Assembly (NCBI RefSeq): GCF_000241055.1
Contig: NZ_CM001398.1
Location: forward strand, 897,123-961,122
Direction: 5' to 3'
Source: Oenococcus kitaharae DSM 17330
GTDB lineage: Bacteria > Bacillota > Bacilli > Lactobacillales > Lactobacillaceae
DNA length: 64,000 nucleotides
In this document: in pieces, positions 8,667-17,085 of the stretch
Numbering within the stretch: the first letter of the stretch is position 1
How the letters are laid out: each line of letters opens with the position of its first letter
Made by a program: the position numbers and the translations under genes
Notes under the pieces: generated by a model
The model's input: the letters and a program-made list of their open reading frames with translations, nothing else
Told to the model about the DNA's origin: nothing
Databases searched by the model: none

Positions 8667-9791
8667 ATGCTGAGTAAAGCAGCAGTTTCATCTTGGAAAG
8701 CGCAATTAGTTACCCAAGCTGAACAACAAATCCTAGAATTAACCGATAGTGATCAATTCAAACAGTATCTTAATACGCTGGCCAAGTTTCATTATTATAG
8801 TGCCAGAAATATTAATTTAATCTATGCCCAGAATCCTAAAGCGACCCAAGTCTCGGGTTTTAAGCAGTGGCAGACTGATTTTAACCGCACCGTCAATCAA
8901 GGTGCTAAAGCCATTCGGATTGCAGCACCAATTATTAAGAAGTTAACACCAGCTGATCAAAAGCGGCTTGATACCACCGACGAACGTGCGATTGTTGGTT
9001 ATCGCTATCTCCCCGTCTTCGATATCTCACAAACCAGTGGTCAACCAGTTTTAAATGCTAGTGATTTTGTCAAAGAAAATTTGGTCGATCATCAGAATGT
9101 CACGAGCTTGTATATCGCGTTCAAGGATTATCTAAACCAGAAAACTGATCTTCAAGTTAGTGAAGTGCCTTTAGTGAAGCTAAATGGTGCCAAGGGGTAC
9201 TTTCAACCCAGTACGAATGAAATCGTGATTGGCGGTGATGAAGCAGATAATGCGCTAAAACTAAAGACGTTATATCACGAATATGCACATAGTCAGCTAC
9301 ACGGGTTAAAATCAGCCTTTAAAGATCACCCACGAGCCTATCAGGAAACGCAAGCCGAAGCTGTTGCCTATGTGGCGATGCAAAGTATTGGCGTTAATAC
9401 CGGTAACTATTCACTCGGTTATGTGGCCACCTGGGCTAAAGACAAAGCCGTTATCCATAGTGCTTTAAGTGAGATCCAGCAAGTGAGTAACAAAGTGATT
9501 GAGCTTAGTGATGACTTAACCAAGCAATTGGGATTACAGGAAGCACAAAAAGATCCTGAACATGATTTAAAACAGCTATCAGCTAAAGCGCTGAATCAGT
9601 CTTATCAAGTTTTGCAGCAAGAAATTAAGCAAGCAATTAATCCACAACCAAAAGCACCATTAAAAGACCAACTGCATGATGTGCAGCAAGAAATTAGTGA
9701 CCGAACTCAAAAACAGTTACAAGATTTTGTTAAACAATACCCAGAAGTTAGACAGCCAGAAGAACAATCATTTCAACGGATCCACAGATAG
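8667..9791 (+). CDS. ArdC/LtrC-like antirestriction protein with metallopeptidase domain
   Basis: 374-aa protein. The N-terminal part (about 15-130) matches the ArdC ssDNA-binding domain: FHYYSARNINLIYAQNP, then the QWQTDFNRTVNQGAKAI region. A zinc-peptidase-like HExxH segment, LYHEYAHSQLHG, lies near residues 204-215 with a downstream QETQAEAVAYV helix (probable third ligand Glu). ArdC-type proteins protect incoming single-stranded plasmid DNA during conjugation, which fits the last position of this transfer operon. The C-terminal 80 residues are Gln/Lys-rich coiled coil. Confidence 0.82.
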   Translation: MLSKAAVSSWKAQLVTQAEQQILELTDSDQFKQYLNTLAKFHYYSARNINLIYAQNPKATQVSGFKQWQTDFNRTVNQGAKAIRIAAPIIKKLTPADQKRLDTTDERAIVGYRYLPVFDISQTSGQPVLNASDFVKENLVDHQNVTSLYIAFKDYLNQKTDLQVSEVPLVKLNGAKGYFQPSTNEIVIGGDEADNALKLKTLYHEYAHSQLHGLKSAFKDHPRAYQETQAEAVAYVAMQSIGVNTGNYSLGYVATWAKDKAVIHSALSEIQQVSNKVIELSDDLTKQLGLQEAQKDPEHDLKQLSAKALNQSYQVLQQEIKQAINPQPKAPLKDQLHDVQQEISDRTQKQLQDFVKQYPEVRQPEEQSFQRIHR

Positions 9792-9794
9792 TTT

Positions 9795-9830
9795 ATAAGC
9801 CCCTATTCATGGAGAATAGGGGCTTATTAT
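9795..9830. terminator. Bidirectional terminator closing the transfer operon
   Basis: A 14-bp perfect stem (ataagcccctattc at 9795-9808 with its complement at 9813-9826) with AT-rich flanks on both sides. It lies between the convergent ArdC/LtrC-like and lysR-type genes and can serve both. Confidence 0.9.
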
Positions 9831-9834
9831 CCTG

Positions 9835-10704
9835 TTAGGGTAATATATCAACATTTTCCATGATAAAGTCAATAAAAAACTGGCTGGCAATGGGTAACAT
9901 GGCTGATTTTTGACTAATAATACCAATCTTTCGGGTTAGTTCGGGTTGGACTGGTAAAATAGCAACTTGGTACGCTGTTTTTTGTAAAACAAGTTCGGGT
10001 AGGATGCTTACACCTAAGCCCAATTCAATCATAGAGAGAATAGAATAATCATCATGTATTCTAATTTTGACATGTGGATCTAAATTAGCGGCCTTAAAAG
10101 CAGATATGGGTTCACTATAAGAACCCTCTTCTAATTCTAAAAAGGGTTCAGAGACCAGATCAGTCAAGGTCACAAATTTTCTTTGTGCTAAGGGGTGATT
10201 AAGGGGTAGCACCGCTCTTAAAGCACCTGATTTAACAAATTGAACTGCGGTATTTGGTAGGGCATCGGGACTAATAAAACCGAAATCAGCTTGATTAGTT
10301 CTCACCCACTCAGGAATAGTTGTGTAGTCACCTTGATGCAAAATGAACTTAACTTGTGGATATTTTTCTTGGAATTTTTGAATTAATACCGGTAACCAAT
10401 GGGCTGAAATACTCGAAATTGTCCCAATTCTAATGGTCCCAGAACTTAATCCTTTGATTTCCTGCACCTTTTCTTGCATCGCTTGGTATTGGCGAATGGC
10501 GTTTTGGATTAAAGGGTACACTTGTGTGCCCTCTAAAGTTAACTGAATTCCTGCATGTGACCGATAAAGCAACTTAATTGAAAACTCATCTTCCAATGCA
10601 GCAACCATATGACTAACAGCTGATTGGGTATAACCAAGCGCTAAAGCCGCTTTGGAAAAGCTGCGAAGTTCAATGACTTTCTGCAAAGCTAAGAGGCGTT
10701 TCAT
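9835..10704 (-). CDS. LysR-family transcription regulator
   Basis: 289-aa regulator. A winged HTH fills about residues 1-60 (FSKAALALGYTQSAVSHMVAALE), and a periplasmic-binding-protein-like effector domain spans about 90-289. It is divergent from the ybaK-phzF-racemase group with a 100-base spacer, the usual LysR layout, so it probably controls those genes. The ligand is not predictable from the sequence. Confidence 0.9.
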   Translation of the reverse strand: MKRLLALQKVIELRSFSKAALALGYTQSAVSHMVAALEDEFSIKLLYRSHAGIQLTLEGTQVYPLIQNAIRQYQAMQEKVQEIKGLSSGTIRIGTISSISAHWLPVLIQKFQEKYPQVKFILHQGDYTTIPEWVRTNQADFGFISPDALPNTAVQFVKSGALRAVLPLNHPLAQRKFVTLTDLVSEPFLELEEGSYSEPISAFKAANLDPHVKIRIHDDYSILSMIELGLGVSILPELVLQKTAYQVAILPVQPELTRKIGIISQKSAMLPIASQFFIDFIMENVDILP

Positions 10705-10804
10705 TAATATTAATTCCTTTCATACTGGTATGACTATTATTTGTTTTACTAATGATTGAATTTACTATACATTAATCTTATTAAGATAACAAGGAGTTGA
10801 GCAA

Positions 10805-11284
10805 ATGTCTTACCAAACTGCCAAACAATATTTTGATCAACTAGGACTCGCCGAACGGGTGACCCACCTAGATGAATCGAGTGCCACTGTTTTAGAAGCT
10901 GCCCAGGCTTTGAACTGTGAACCAGCGCATATTGCCAAAACACTTTCTTTTTTAGTCAATGAACAACCAATTTTGGTGGTCATGGCTGGAGACACGAAAG
11001 TCGATAATCACAAGTTCAAAACTGAATTTCGACAACGACCACGAATGATGCCGGGGGCTCAAGTTGAAGATGCAATTGGACATGCGCCCGGCGGAGTTTG
11101 CCCCTTTGTTACTAAACCAGGAGTGAAGATTTTTTTAGACGCGTCGTTGAAACGTTTTGCAACCATTTATCCAGGTGGTGGTGACGATCACAGTGCTGTT
11201 AAATTATCACTAGATGAGCTTGAAAAATACATTGATGTCGAACGATGGGTTGATGTATGTAAGGGTTGGTTAGTGAACGCGTAA
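10805..11284 (+). CDS. YbaK/EbsC-family aminoacyl-tRNA deacylase
   Basis: 159-aa cytoplasmic protein of the YbaK/ProX family that hydrolyses mischarged aminoacyl-tRNA. The conserved Lys region AGDTKVDNHKFK (about residues 60-72) and a GGVCPF motif near 97 are present. The ribosome site aaggag lies 7 bases upstream. It is the first gene of a short operon with the PhzF-family gene. Confidence 0.85.
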   Translation: MSYQTAKQYFDQLGLAERVTHLDESSATVLEAAQALNCEPAHIAKTLSFLVNEQPILVVMAGDTKVDNHKFKTEFRQRPRMMPGAQVEDAIGHAPGGVCPFVTKPGVKIFLDASLKRFATIYPGGGDDHSAVKLSLDELEKYIDVERWVDVCKGWLVNA

Positions 11285-11301
11285 AAAAGGAGGGTCTAGT
11301 C

Positions 11302-12084
11302 ATGACCAAGAGTTATGTTGTTGATGCTTTTACAGATAAAGTTTTTAAAGGAAATCCAGCAGCGGTGTTGTTTTTGCCCAAATATCCCAGCGACCAATTA
11401 ATGCAAAATATTGCGATGGAAAACAAATTATCCGAAACTGCCTTTGCTGTTAAACAAGATGCTACTCATTATGATTTACGGTGGTTTACCCCAGGTGGTG
11501 AAATTGATCTATGTGGGCATGCGACTTTAGCAACCGGTTTTTTAGTCTTTAAATATGCGGCTCCTGAAACTGGTGATACCGTCACCTTTAAAACCAAAAG
11601 TGGTGATTTAACGGTGACTAAGAAGGGAGAATTATATGAAATGAACTTTCCTTCTTATGACTTGAAACAGGTACCAGTCACTAAAGAAATGACTCAAGCG
11701 TTTGGCGCGCAACCAGAGGCCGCCTATTTAAGTAGAGATCTTTTATGTGTTTTCCCTGATGGCACTGATATTGAACAACTGAATCTCAATATGGATAAAT
11801 TGAGTCACTTAGATGGTTTATTGCAGCATGCGACAGTTGCCAGCGATCAATATGATTGTGCTTCCCGCTCCTTTGGTCCCAAATTAGCGGTACCAGAAGA
11901 TCCAGTTTGTGGCAGTGGTCACTGTCATATTGTGCCTTATTGGGCTAAGCGCTTAGGTAAAAACAAGTTAACGGCCTATCAAGCTTCACCACGGTCAGGA
12001 GTCTTATATTGTGACTATCAGGGTTCACGGACGTTGTTAAGTGGTCAAGCTGCCCTTTATTCGGTGAGTGAGATTTACGTTTAA
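11302..12084 (+). CDS. PhzF-family isomerase/epimerase
   Basis: 260-aa member of the PhzF fold. The N-terminal signature VVDAFTDKVFKGNPAAV, a catalytic Glu in KLSETAFAV (about residue 46) and the GSGHCHIVPYW motif near 210 are visible. I use the ATG at 11302 because aaaggaggg stands 8 bases before it; an in-frame GTG at 11266 lies inside the previous gene. The substrate is unknown. Confidence 0.88.
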   Translation: MTKSYVVDAFTDKVFKGNPAAVLFLPKYPSDQLMQNIAMENKLSETAFAVKQDATHYDLRWFTPGGEIDLCGHATLATGFLVFKYAAPETGDTVTFKTKSGDLTVTKKGELYEMNFPSYDLKQVPVTKEMTQAFGAQPEAAYLSRDLLCVFPDGTDIEQLNLNMDKLSHLDGLLQHATVASDQYDCASRSFGPKLAVPEDPVCGSGHCHIVPYWAKRLGKNKLTAYQASPRSGVLYCDYQGSRTLLSGQAALYSVSEIYV

Positions 12085-12140
12085 TCACGGGTCACTGACG
12101 TCAGGCGACTGAAATACTATTTGGGCGAGGATAAGAGATC

Positions 12141-12836
12141 ATGAAAAAGTTAGGTATCATTGGCGGAATTGGTCCCGAAGCAACAGTTAATTATTATTTA
12201 GATGTGATCAAGGGAACCCAAAAAACCTTAGGAACCAATAAGCAGCTACCAGAAATCGTTATTAACAGTATTAATATGTATCATATGTTTGACTTACTAG
12301 AGCAAAAAGATTATCTCGCCGTTGTTGCTTATCTAGTCAAAGCGGTCAATGAGTTACAAGCCGCTGGCGCTGATTTTGGTTTAATGTGTGGCAATACGCC
12401 ACACATTGTCTTTGATCAAATTCAACAACAAACTTCATTACCATTATTAAGCATTGTCACAACGGCTTTAAAACGAGCACAAAGCTCACACTTAAGCCGC
12501 TTAGCTCTTTTAGGCACCAAATTTACGATGCAAAATACATTCTTTAGCCAACCGTTTATTGATGCTGGTATTAAGGTGGTTTTGCCAAATCCTGACGAAC
12601 AAACTTGGTTACATCAAAAAATTGTTGATGAATTGGAAAACGGCGTCGTTAAAAGAGAAACTAAGCAACAATTACTAAAAATGACACAACGGTTAATTCA
12701 ACAATATCAATTAGATGGTTTGATTCTCGGTTGTACAGAGCTTCCTTTGATTCTTCAGCCAACTGATTTCTCTATCGCAGTTTTGGATATTGCCAAAATC
12801 CACATTGAAACGGCCATTCAAACTAGCTTAAATTAA
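12141..12836 (+). CDS. Aspartate/glutamate racemase family protein
   Basis: 231-aa cofactor-independent amino-acid racemase. It carries the N-terminal GIIGGIGPEATVNYY and two catalytic cysteines, in MCGNTPH (near residue 83) and LGCTELPL (near residue 195). It would interconvert L- and D-aspartate or glutamate, supplying D-amino acids for the cell wall. It follows the PhzF gene in the same direction. Confidence 0.88.
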   Translation: MKKLGIIGGIGPEATVNYYLDVIKGTQKTLGTNKQLPEIVINSINMYHMFDLLEQKDYLAVVAYLVKAVNELQAAGADFGLMCGNTPHIVFDQIQQQTSLPLLSIVTTALKRAQSSHLSRLALLGTKFTMQNTFFSQPFIDAGIKVVLPNPDEQTWLHQKIVDELENGVVKRETKQQLLKMTQRLIQQYQLDGLILGCTELPLILQPTDFSIAVLDIAKIHIETAIQTSLN

Positions 12837-12939
12837 GCCATTAAGGCTGGGGATTACCAGATTAAACTTACTAATAAATTGGTCATAAGCTCCATTATTC
12901 GAGCAGCTGATCGATTTTTGATTCTTAGGAGGATATCTT

Positions 12940-13029
12940 ATGAAAACCATTGCTTATGGGGTTCGCAATGATGAACGCCCATTTTTCCAACAATGGGCCC
13001 AAGCCCATTCAATAAATGTTACGCTATGA
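12940..13029 (+). pseudogene. N-terminal fragment of a D-lactate dehydrogenase
   Basis: The first 27 codons (MKTIAYGVRNDERPFFQQW...) match the start of D-2-hydroxyacid/D-lactate dehydrogenases, with a strong taggagg ribosome site. The frame then runs into unrelated sequence and stops after 29 residues; the family length is about 330. The break near 13019 marks a deletion or insertion edge. Confidence 0.75.
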
Positions 13030-13228
13030 AAAAGACAATAAAGAAATTGGTTTAAATTTTAGGAATCGCTTAGCTCATTGGTTTGCTATATCTGATAATG
13101 ATATGGGTGACAAATTAGTAGGGAATATCCTTTATCTATACGCGAGTGTGCTAAATTCTATTCTTATTTTCTTATTGATGTCTGATCCGGAAAAACGGAG
13201 TAGCAAATCAACTAGACCAGCCAGATAG
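13016..13228 (+). pseudogene. C-terminal fragment of a DUF4209/HEPN-like protein
   Basis: The 70-codon frame contains NFRNRLAHWFAISDNDMGD, a pattern of the RNxxAH type seen in DUF4209/HEPN-like proteins, but everything upstream is missing because it abuts the D-LDH fragment. A second frame at 13201-13329 (VANQLDQPDSFNPANK...) continues as another short open stretch. Family assignment is tentative. Confidence 0.45.
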
Positions 13229-13342
13229 TTTTAATCCCGCAAATAAACCATTTTCTTATCGAAATGACGAAGACGTTAGTATCAAAATAATTGGTAGGTT
13301 AATTTATATAGCACAAGATTTGGGATAAGCACTGTGCATCGT

Positions 13343-13354
13343 CACGTTAATCCG
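13343..13354 (+). repeat. CACGTTAATCCG leader motif, copy 1
   Basis: Twelve bases, followed by GAGAGAA and the start codon of the broken SHOCT gene (13370). The same arrangement recurs at 13536-13547 before the DUF898 gene, and a partial copy (cacgttaa) stands at 13955-13962. Confidence 0.5.
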
Positions 13355-13369
13355 TTTGTGAGAGAAAAA

Positions 13370-13496
13370 ATGAAGAAAGAAAATAAATTGATTATAAGGA
13401 GACTAGTAGCAGGGATACTACTGTTAGTTGCTTGATTCTGGTGTAATTACTCAAGCTGATTTTGATGCTAAGAAAAAGCAACTACTTGGCTTATAG
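13370..13496 (+). pseudogene. Broken small membrane gene with a SHOCT-domain tail
   Basis: The start (MKKENKLIIRRLVAGILLLVA) is a membrane anchor followed by a stop. One frame over, LDSGVITQADFDAKKKQLL, a typical SHOCT C-terminal motif, ends at 13496. The middle has been deleted and the frame shifted. SHOCT domains are often found near DUF898 genes, and one follows here. Confidence 0.6.
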
Positions 13497-13535
13497 TTGC
13501 TAGCCACTTTGTGTAGCAGGGATACGTGCTACGTC

Positions 13536-13547
13536 CACGTTAATCCG
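13536..13547 (+). repeat. CACGTTAATCCG leader motif, copy 2
   Basis: Identical 12-mer placed 24 bases before the DUF898 gene start. The surrounding bases (GTGC.ACGT before, AGAGAGAA after) also resemble copy 1, so it may be a conserved 5' element and not chance. Confidence 0.5.
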
Positions 13548-13570
13548 CTGGGAATTATTTAGAGAGAATT

Positions 13571-13909
13571 ATGCAGCAAGCTCAAACTTTAGAATCAAGG
13601 CACGGACGTAAATCATTTTTTGATGGCGGACTAGCACAGTTTATTGGCTATAAAATCCTTGGTGCCATTGTTACTTCCTGCACGCTGGGAATATGTTATC
13701 CATGGGCTATTACAATGATTTACGGTTGGCAAGCTAAACATACGGTTATCGAGGGACACAGGCAACAGTTTGATGGTTCAGCAGTCGAATTGTTTGGAAT
13801 GTGGATCAAATGGCTTCTGCTATCAATTTGTACATTTGGAATTTATGCTTTTTGGGTCAATATCAAATTGTTAGATTGGCGTGCTCGGCATACTTATTTT
13901 CAAAACTAA
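13571..13909 (+). CDS. Short DUF898/YjgN-family membrane protein
   Basis: 112-aa membrane protein with two hydrophobic segments. Two internal repeats of the DUF898 type are visible: GYKILGAIVTSCTLGICYPW (about 29-48) and IKWLLLSICTFGIYAFWV (about 79-96), each followed by a Trp/Arg-His motif (GWQAKHT, DWRARHT). Full YjgN proteins are longer; short forms like this occur in lactic acid bacteria. Function unknown. Confidence 0.7.
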   Translation: MQQAQTLESRHGRKSFFDGGLAQFIGYKILGAIVTSCTLGICYPWAITMIYGWQAKHTVIEGHRQQFDGSAVELFGMWIKWLLLSICTFGIYAFWVNIKLLDWRARHTYFQN

Positions 13910-13970
13910 CTTTAGCCACCTTTCGTGGCGTACATACGTGCAGCAAGCCGTAATCACGTTAAAAGGTGAG

Positions 13971-14549
13971 CTATTGAACAATTTTAATTAGGCCTGTTTT
14001 GTTGTTCAAAAAGATAATTCGGTTAATATCAAAGCCACGTTTAATTTGAAAGCCCGTTTTTCTGGTCGATGAAATATCTAATAACGACTCCATAATTTGG
14101 TTAGATCCATCGAAAGCTTTGGTGGCAATAGCCAACGTCTCTTTGTCAGATCTAATTAAATAATCCGCAACTAAACGGTATGTATGATATTGATAAACAA
14201 TTCGACATTGCAAGGAAACAACTTCAGGCAAAAAATCTAACATATGAATCTTATTCTTTAAAATATCAATGTTGCCATGAACCGGCGTTAACTCACTAAA
14301 ATCTAAATTGCATTTTTTTAGATCATTCCAAAAAGATTGTGCTCCCTTTGAATATTTCAATCCTAGTAGGTGCATGAATTGATTTTCTTTAAATTTAACT
14401 GCAAGCGCTCGGTCGTTACCAATTTTGTCCTTGTAAAAATAAGTAATCGTTTGATTCAGAAAAGTATCTTCAAAAAAACGTTGTCCAGATCTCAAACTAT
14501 GCAATGTGTCGCTATATCTAATGAAATTAGTAAATGATCTTCTTTTCAT
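13971..14549 (-). CDS. Possible PBECR4-type nuclease/toxin-like protein
   Basis: 192-aa protein. The segment VKFKENQFMHLLGLKYSKGAQ (about 50-70) resembles the PBECR4 group of phage-encoded barnase/EndoU/RelE-like nucleases, which are common in integrated elements of Firmicutes. It stands alone, next to the integrase gene, without a visible partner. The family call is from memory of the motif only. Confidence 0.45.
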   Translation of the reverse strand: MKRRSFTNFIRYSDTLHSLRSGQRFFEDTFLNQTITYFYKDKIGNDRALAVKFKENQFMHLLGLKYSKGAQSFWNDLKKCNLDFSELTPVHGNIDILKNKIHMLDFLPEVVSLQCRIVYQYHTYRLVADYLIRSDKETLAIATKAFDGSNQIMESLLDISSTRKTGFQIKRGFDINRIIFLNNKTGLIKIVQ

Positions 14550-14867
14550 AAAAATAAAACGACTAAATTAATAGTCGTTCTCAATATGTAGGATGGCGTT
14601 TAAGGTGTCCTAGTCCACCATATTCTATTTTTTCCGTCTTAAGATTGACAGCTGGTAAGCGAATTCCAGCAACTCTAGGTTTTTAAAGATGCGCCAACAT
14701 CTGCCAAGGAGTTAAACAATGGACAAACACGAGCAATGTCTGTCTTTGATTAGTTTAGCAAAATTAATTAAAAAAGTACGCTAATTTATAAAAAATTCTT
14801 TACAAATAGTAGACTATCCGATAATAGATATAGTTCACTCTATCGGTACAGTACATAAGGAGTTCTC
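14550..14867. other. Intergenic region upstream of the integrase
   Basis: About 320 bases without a supported gene. The last 80 bases are AT-rich and probably contain the integrase promoter; aaggagt stands 7 bases before the integrase ATG. I see no complete gene or obvious repeat. Confidence 0.5.
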
Positions 14868-15908
14868 ATGGCTTCAATTAAAAAACGTGGCAATTACTGG
14901 CAAGTAAGAGTCACCTATAAAGATAAAGGACAGTATAAAACAAAAAATAAATCCGGATTCAAGTTTAAAAATGATGCTGTGATCTGGGCTTCCAAGATGG
15001 AATCAGGAGAACACGATTTATCAGAAACAAATACCACTAGTATTCTTTTCTCTGATTATTTTAAGCAATGGTACGAGACTTACAAATTAAATCTAGAAAA
15101 CCAAACACTATCTGCATATAAGTCGACTTATCTGTTATTAAAGAAATATGAACCAGATACTTTATTGATAGACTTTAACAGAATTAAATTTCAACAATTA
15201 ATTAACTTATATGGAAAAGATCATGCTATAAATACCGTTCGCAAAAGAAAAGTTTTAATCGCTGCCTGCCTGAAGGACGCTTACGCAGATAAACTAATAA
15301 AAGAACCAGTGGATTTGAGGATCAATCTTGTCTACAGCAACAAAGGCAAAGCATCAGACCTGAAATTCCTTGAAAAAGAAGAAGCACACAAATTGATAGA
15401 TTACTGTCTCGAAAGCCACTCTTTAAGCAATTTTCTACTATTAACTTGTATTCTATCGGGCGCAAGGTTTGGAGAGATTAGCGCTCTGCAATCTGATGAT
15501 ATGGACAATAAAAAGAGAACCATTTCAATCACAAAATCAGCTGAACAAAAGACTGACAAAATAAAGGGCCCGAAGAACGAGACATCTAACAGAACTATTT
15601 CAATGCCAAAAGTATGGTTTGATGAATTAAGTAAATACGATTTTAATGACCAAAGATTGTTTCCCTATACAAACCAATCCATGAATCGACATCTTAAGAT
15701 TTTGTGCGATAAATTGAACATAAAATCAGTGACTATCCACGGTTTAAGGCATACTCATGCAAGCTTGCTTTTAGCAAATGGTGTTTCGATGCAGTATGTA
15801 AGCAAAAGATTAGGGCATGCGAATTTAATGATTACAGAAAAAGTTTATTCTCACCTCTTGGAATCAAAAAGAAAAGAAGATGATGCGAAGGCTATGAGCA
15901 TATTTTAG
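14868..15908 (+). CDS. int: Tyrosine integrase (tRNA-Glu type element)
   Basis: 346-aa phage/ICE-type tyrosine recombinase. It has an N-terminal arm-binding domain (KKRGNYWQVRVTYKDKG), a SAM-like core-binding domain, and a catalytic domain with Arg in SGARFGEISALQ (about 197), HGLRHTHASL (about 290) and nucleophile Tyr in KVYSHLLE (about 326). It ends 146 bases from the 3' end of the tRNA-Glu gene, so that tRNA was its likely attachment target. It belongs to an element lying to its left, possibly including the fragments at 12940-14549 or the transfer genes. Confidence 0.93.
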   Translation: MASIKKRGNYWQVRVTYKDKGQYKTKNKSGFKFKNDAVIWASKMESGEHDLSETNTTSILFSDYFKQWYETYKLNLENQTLSAYKSTYLLLKKYEPDTLLIDFNRIKFQQLINLYGKDHAINTVRKRKVLIAACLKDAYADKLIKEPVDLRINLVYSNKGKASDLKFLEKEEAHKLIDYCLESHSLSNFLLLTCILSGARFGEISALQSDDMDNKKRTISITKSAEQKTDKIKGPKNETSNRTISMPKVWFDELSKYDFNDQRLFPYTNQSMNRHLKILCDKLNIKSVTIHGLRHTHASLLLANGVSMQYVSKRLGHANLMITEKVYSHLLESKRKEDDAKAMSIF

Positions 15909-15938
15909 TGTGCAGAAAGTGTGCAGAATGTGCAGAAC
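15908..15938 (+). repeat. Three TGTGCAGAA repeats after the integrase
   Basis: TGTGCAGAA occurs three times head to tail (TGCAGAA at 15911, 15922 and 15931). Short direct repeats between an integrase and its tRNA target are typical arm-type integrase binding sites. Confidence 0.55.
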
Positions 15939-16012
15939 AAACATATTCATTCGTAGCGTAATGAAGTGTTATGGAAACAGCTGAAAGCCTTGATATAGAG
16001 CCTTTTAAGTAC

Positions 16013-16048
16013 AAAAAAGGCTTCATACCAATAACTGGTACAAAGCCT
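16013..16048 (-). terminator. Terminator of tRNA-Glu
   Basis: On the minus strand an aggctt...aagcct stem with an inner taccag/tggta pairing, followed by six T. It lies directly downstream of the tRNA. Confidence 0.8.
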
Positions 16049-16053
16049 ATTAG

Positions 16054-16125
16054 TAGCTCCAATGGGGATCGAACCCATGATTCCGCGCTGAGAACGCGAC
16101 GTCTTAGCCACTTGACCATGGAGCC
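16054..16125 (-). tRNA. tRNA-Glu (CTC)
   Basis: 72-nt cloverleaf on the minus strand: acceptor GGCTCCA paired with TGGAGCT (one G-T pair), D arm GTCAAGTGGCTAAGAC, anticodon loop TTCTCAG (anticodon CTC) and T loop TTCGATC. CCA is not encoded. Oenococcus prophages are known to use tRNA-Glu(CTC), which fits the nearby integrase. Confidence 0.9.
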
Positions 16126-16191
16126 AAAGCACGTTTAATATTGTAACAAAAAAAACAGCGAACAGCTCGTTTGCTAAGCAGGATACCCCAA

Positions 16192-16220
16192 TCTTAGCGA
16201 CAAAAGCGGCATGTTATAAT
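16192..16220 (+). promoter_or_regulatory. Promoter of ssrA
   Basis: A perfect TATAAT at 16215-16220 stands 15 bases before the mature tmRNA 5' end. The -35 region (around 16192-16197) is weak. Confidence 0.65.
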
Positions 16221-16235
16221 AGATATGTGTCATTC

Positions 16236-16580
16236 GGGGTAGTTCCGGAATTCGACAGGTTATTACAAACATGGACGGCGTTTCCGTTTGTCGGGTCATA
16301 GACTGCAGAAATAACTGCAAAAAATAATGAACCATCTTACGCATTAGCTGCTTGATCGCAGTCGCGTAGCCCTTTGTTGAGTCCACGGCAACATTTTCGG
16401 CTTGATAGTGGATCTGCTGACAAGGTTTCTGTTCGGAGCCGACTTGGTGAAAACGAATCGAACTAGTCTTTTATCTAGAAGTTAGCAACTTGATCTAAGG
16501 CGAATTTGCTTGTTAACTATAAGCGTAGATGTTTATGTGATTGAATAATTTGGACATGGGTTCGACTCCCATCTACTCCA
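16236..16580 (+). ncRNA. ssrA: tmRNA (SsrA)
   Basis: Rescues stalled ribosomes and tags their products for proteolysis. The 5' end GGGGTAG pairs with 3' CTACTCC to give the alanyl-tRNA-like acceptor stem, and GGTTCGACTCCC forms the T arm. The tag frame runs from 16317 to 16355 and reads AKNNEPSYALAA followed by tga. The mature length without CCA is about 345 nt. The last 22 bases serve as the attachment site of the island that follows, and the gene is kept intact. Confidence 0.97.
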
Positions 16581-16582
16581 TT
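16559..16582 (+). repeat. attL of the ssrA island
   Basis: 24-base sequence (starts GGTTCGACTCCC, ends CTCCATT) shared exactly with attR at 25282-25305. It includes the last 22 bases of tmRNA. Confidence 0.93.
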
Positions 16583-16669
16583 GTGTTATGTTCTAAGGGC
16601 GTATAAAGCCCGTGGTTGAGGCATTTCTAAGTTTTACAGGGTTGTGGATAAGTCCTGATATTACTTACA

Positions 16670-16690
16670 AAAGTAATACGAAAAGTAATA
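16670..16690 (+). repeat. Left arm-type integrase sites of the island
   Basis: Two AAAGTAATA copies (16670 and 16682) 12 bases apart, about 90 bases inside attL. The same pair with the same spacing occurs at the right end (25208 and 25220), as expected for integrase arm sites. Confidence 0.75.
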
Positions 16691-16773
16691 TCATTTTTAA
16701 GCAAAGTGAGGTTATGAATATGACTTTACACACACCATCAGTCTCTTAACTAAATTAGAAAAGAGATAAAAAG

Positions 16774-16836
16774 ATGTCGTACACAGTAAATGAAGATACT
16801 TTTGACAGCACAGAAGATAAGGCTAATCATGATTGA
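16774..16836 (+). CDS. 20-residue ORF coupled to the next gene
   Basis: MSYTVNEDTFDSTEDKANHD. Its stop overlaps the next ATG by several bases (start 16829). An aaaagagat ribosome-like site precedes it. It may be a real micro-protein or a translational leader for the following gene. Confidence 0.4.
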   Translation: MSYTVNEDTFDSTEDKANHD

Positions 16837-17038
16837 AAATGAAGCATGGGACTTACTCGATAGAGCCACTCAGTACAGCACTCGACTAGAGAAAATGGTC
16901 GGCAGTCTGAAACTCGATGAGCTAAGCAGCAAGCAAGCCATTATCCGATTGAGTCTGATCTTGTCACTGTCGCAAGCGGTCAGAGATGATATCAAGACCT
17001 TTAAAGACGTGACTGAAATAGCCAGACCGACTAAGTAA
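16829..17038 (+). CDS. Small helical island protein, unknown
   Basis: 69-aa protein starting MIENEAWDLLDRATQ, predicted all-helical with no recognised domain. The ATG sits inside the end of the 20-residue ORF, which suggests coupled translation. It is the first gene after attL and is closed by a terminator at 17056-17085. Confidence 0.55.
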   Translation: MIENEAWDLLDRATQYSTRLEKMVGSLKLDELSSKQAIIRLSLILSLSQAVRDDIKTFKDVTEIARPTK

Positions 17039-17055
17039 ACCTTATAGCAGACTAA

Positions 17056-17085
17056 AAAAGCGTCCATTATGGGCGTTTTTGTTTG
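17056..17085 (+). terminator. Terminator after the 69-aa gene
   Basis: Stem aaaagcgtcc / gggcgttttt with loop attat, ending in a T run. Confidence 0.75.
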
